NCBI GenBank assembly: GCA_012932865.1 | Contig: SAXG01000043.1 | Coordinates: 310,001-374,000 of the forward strand | Reading direction: 5' to 3' | Length of the DNA stretch: 64,000 nucleotides | From: Amylostereum areolatum | Lineage: Eukaryota; Basidiomycota; Agaricomycetes; Russulales; Stereaceae | Part shown: positions 63,867 through 64,000 of the stretch, in pieces | Numbering within the stretch: position 1 is the first letter of the stretch | Layout: each line of letters begins with the position of its first letter | Notes under the pieces: generated by a model | Databases searched by the model: none | What the model was told of the DNA's origin: nothing | What the model saw: only the letters and a program-made list of their open reading frames with translations | Program-made: the position numbers and the translations under genes

Positions 63867-64000
63867 GGATGCCTTTGGGAGTTGAAGGAAATTTTCGGAG
63901 GCGCGTCGTGTGAATCTGAGAGAGCCTGTAGCGCGCCCTAGGATCCACTCATGGTCTGTAACGGTCGTTTTTTTTTTCGTTTATCGCACGTATCCCTACC

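Overview
The window is fungal nuclear DNA, most probably from an agaricomycete (mushroom- or polypore-forming) basidiomycete. It has short GT-AG introns of about 50-80 bp with CTAAC-like branch points, a secreted AA9 lytic polysaccharide monooxygenase, and a dense nest of basidiomycete-type transposons: Ty3/gypsy chromoviruses, a MULE with a SWIM finger, a hAT derivative and a PIF/Harbinger transposase. No rRNA, confident tRNA or CRISPR array is visible.

Layout. 1-3.4 kb: the tail of an unknown gene, a 49-nt poly-G tract, and a complete AA9 gene (1584-2951, four exons). 3.4-8.4 kb: a decayed MULE split by a 702-bp hAT derivative with an 8-bp target duplication. 8.85-9.6 kb: a decayed cyclin-like gene ending at an LTR. 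9.6-16.7 kb: A1, a decayed minus-strand copy of chromovirus family A. 16.7-25 kb: two intron-rich unknown genes (Y, Z) and a PIF1 helicase, all on the plus strand; the helicase is cut by a family A solo LTR. 25-34 kb: small lineage-specific genes, often frameshifted, among unusual non-coding structures: a phased GTTAAC array, a 95-bp foldback and duplicated hairpin modules. 34.2-41.3 kb: A2, a minus-strand family A element with an uninterrupted pol frame. 41.4-42.5 kb: repeats and a minisatellite. 43.6-58.2 kb: chromovirus B, inserted in an exon of a small gene and itself carrying A3 (plus strand, 51.0-58.1 kb) in its 3' LTR. 58.8-60.1 kb: an apparently intact Harbinger transposase. 61.7-62.4 kb: a minisatellite. 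63.0-63.9 kb: a Pro/Tyr-rich protein gene.

The most interesting material is in the two chromovirus families. Both look self-primed, as in the Tf1/sushi group: the 10-11 nt just after the 5' LTR are complementary to a site 33-34 nt downstream of the LTR TATA box, where the transcript should start. Both end gag with TTTTTGA and carry pol in the -1 frame. Both place a separate open frame ahead of gag, ended by one in-frame stop codon after which the same frame stays open into gag. In B that first protein ends with two tandem SUMO-interaction-type VIDLT motifs. These statements come from reading the sequence; mechanism and function are inference.
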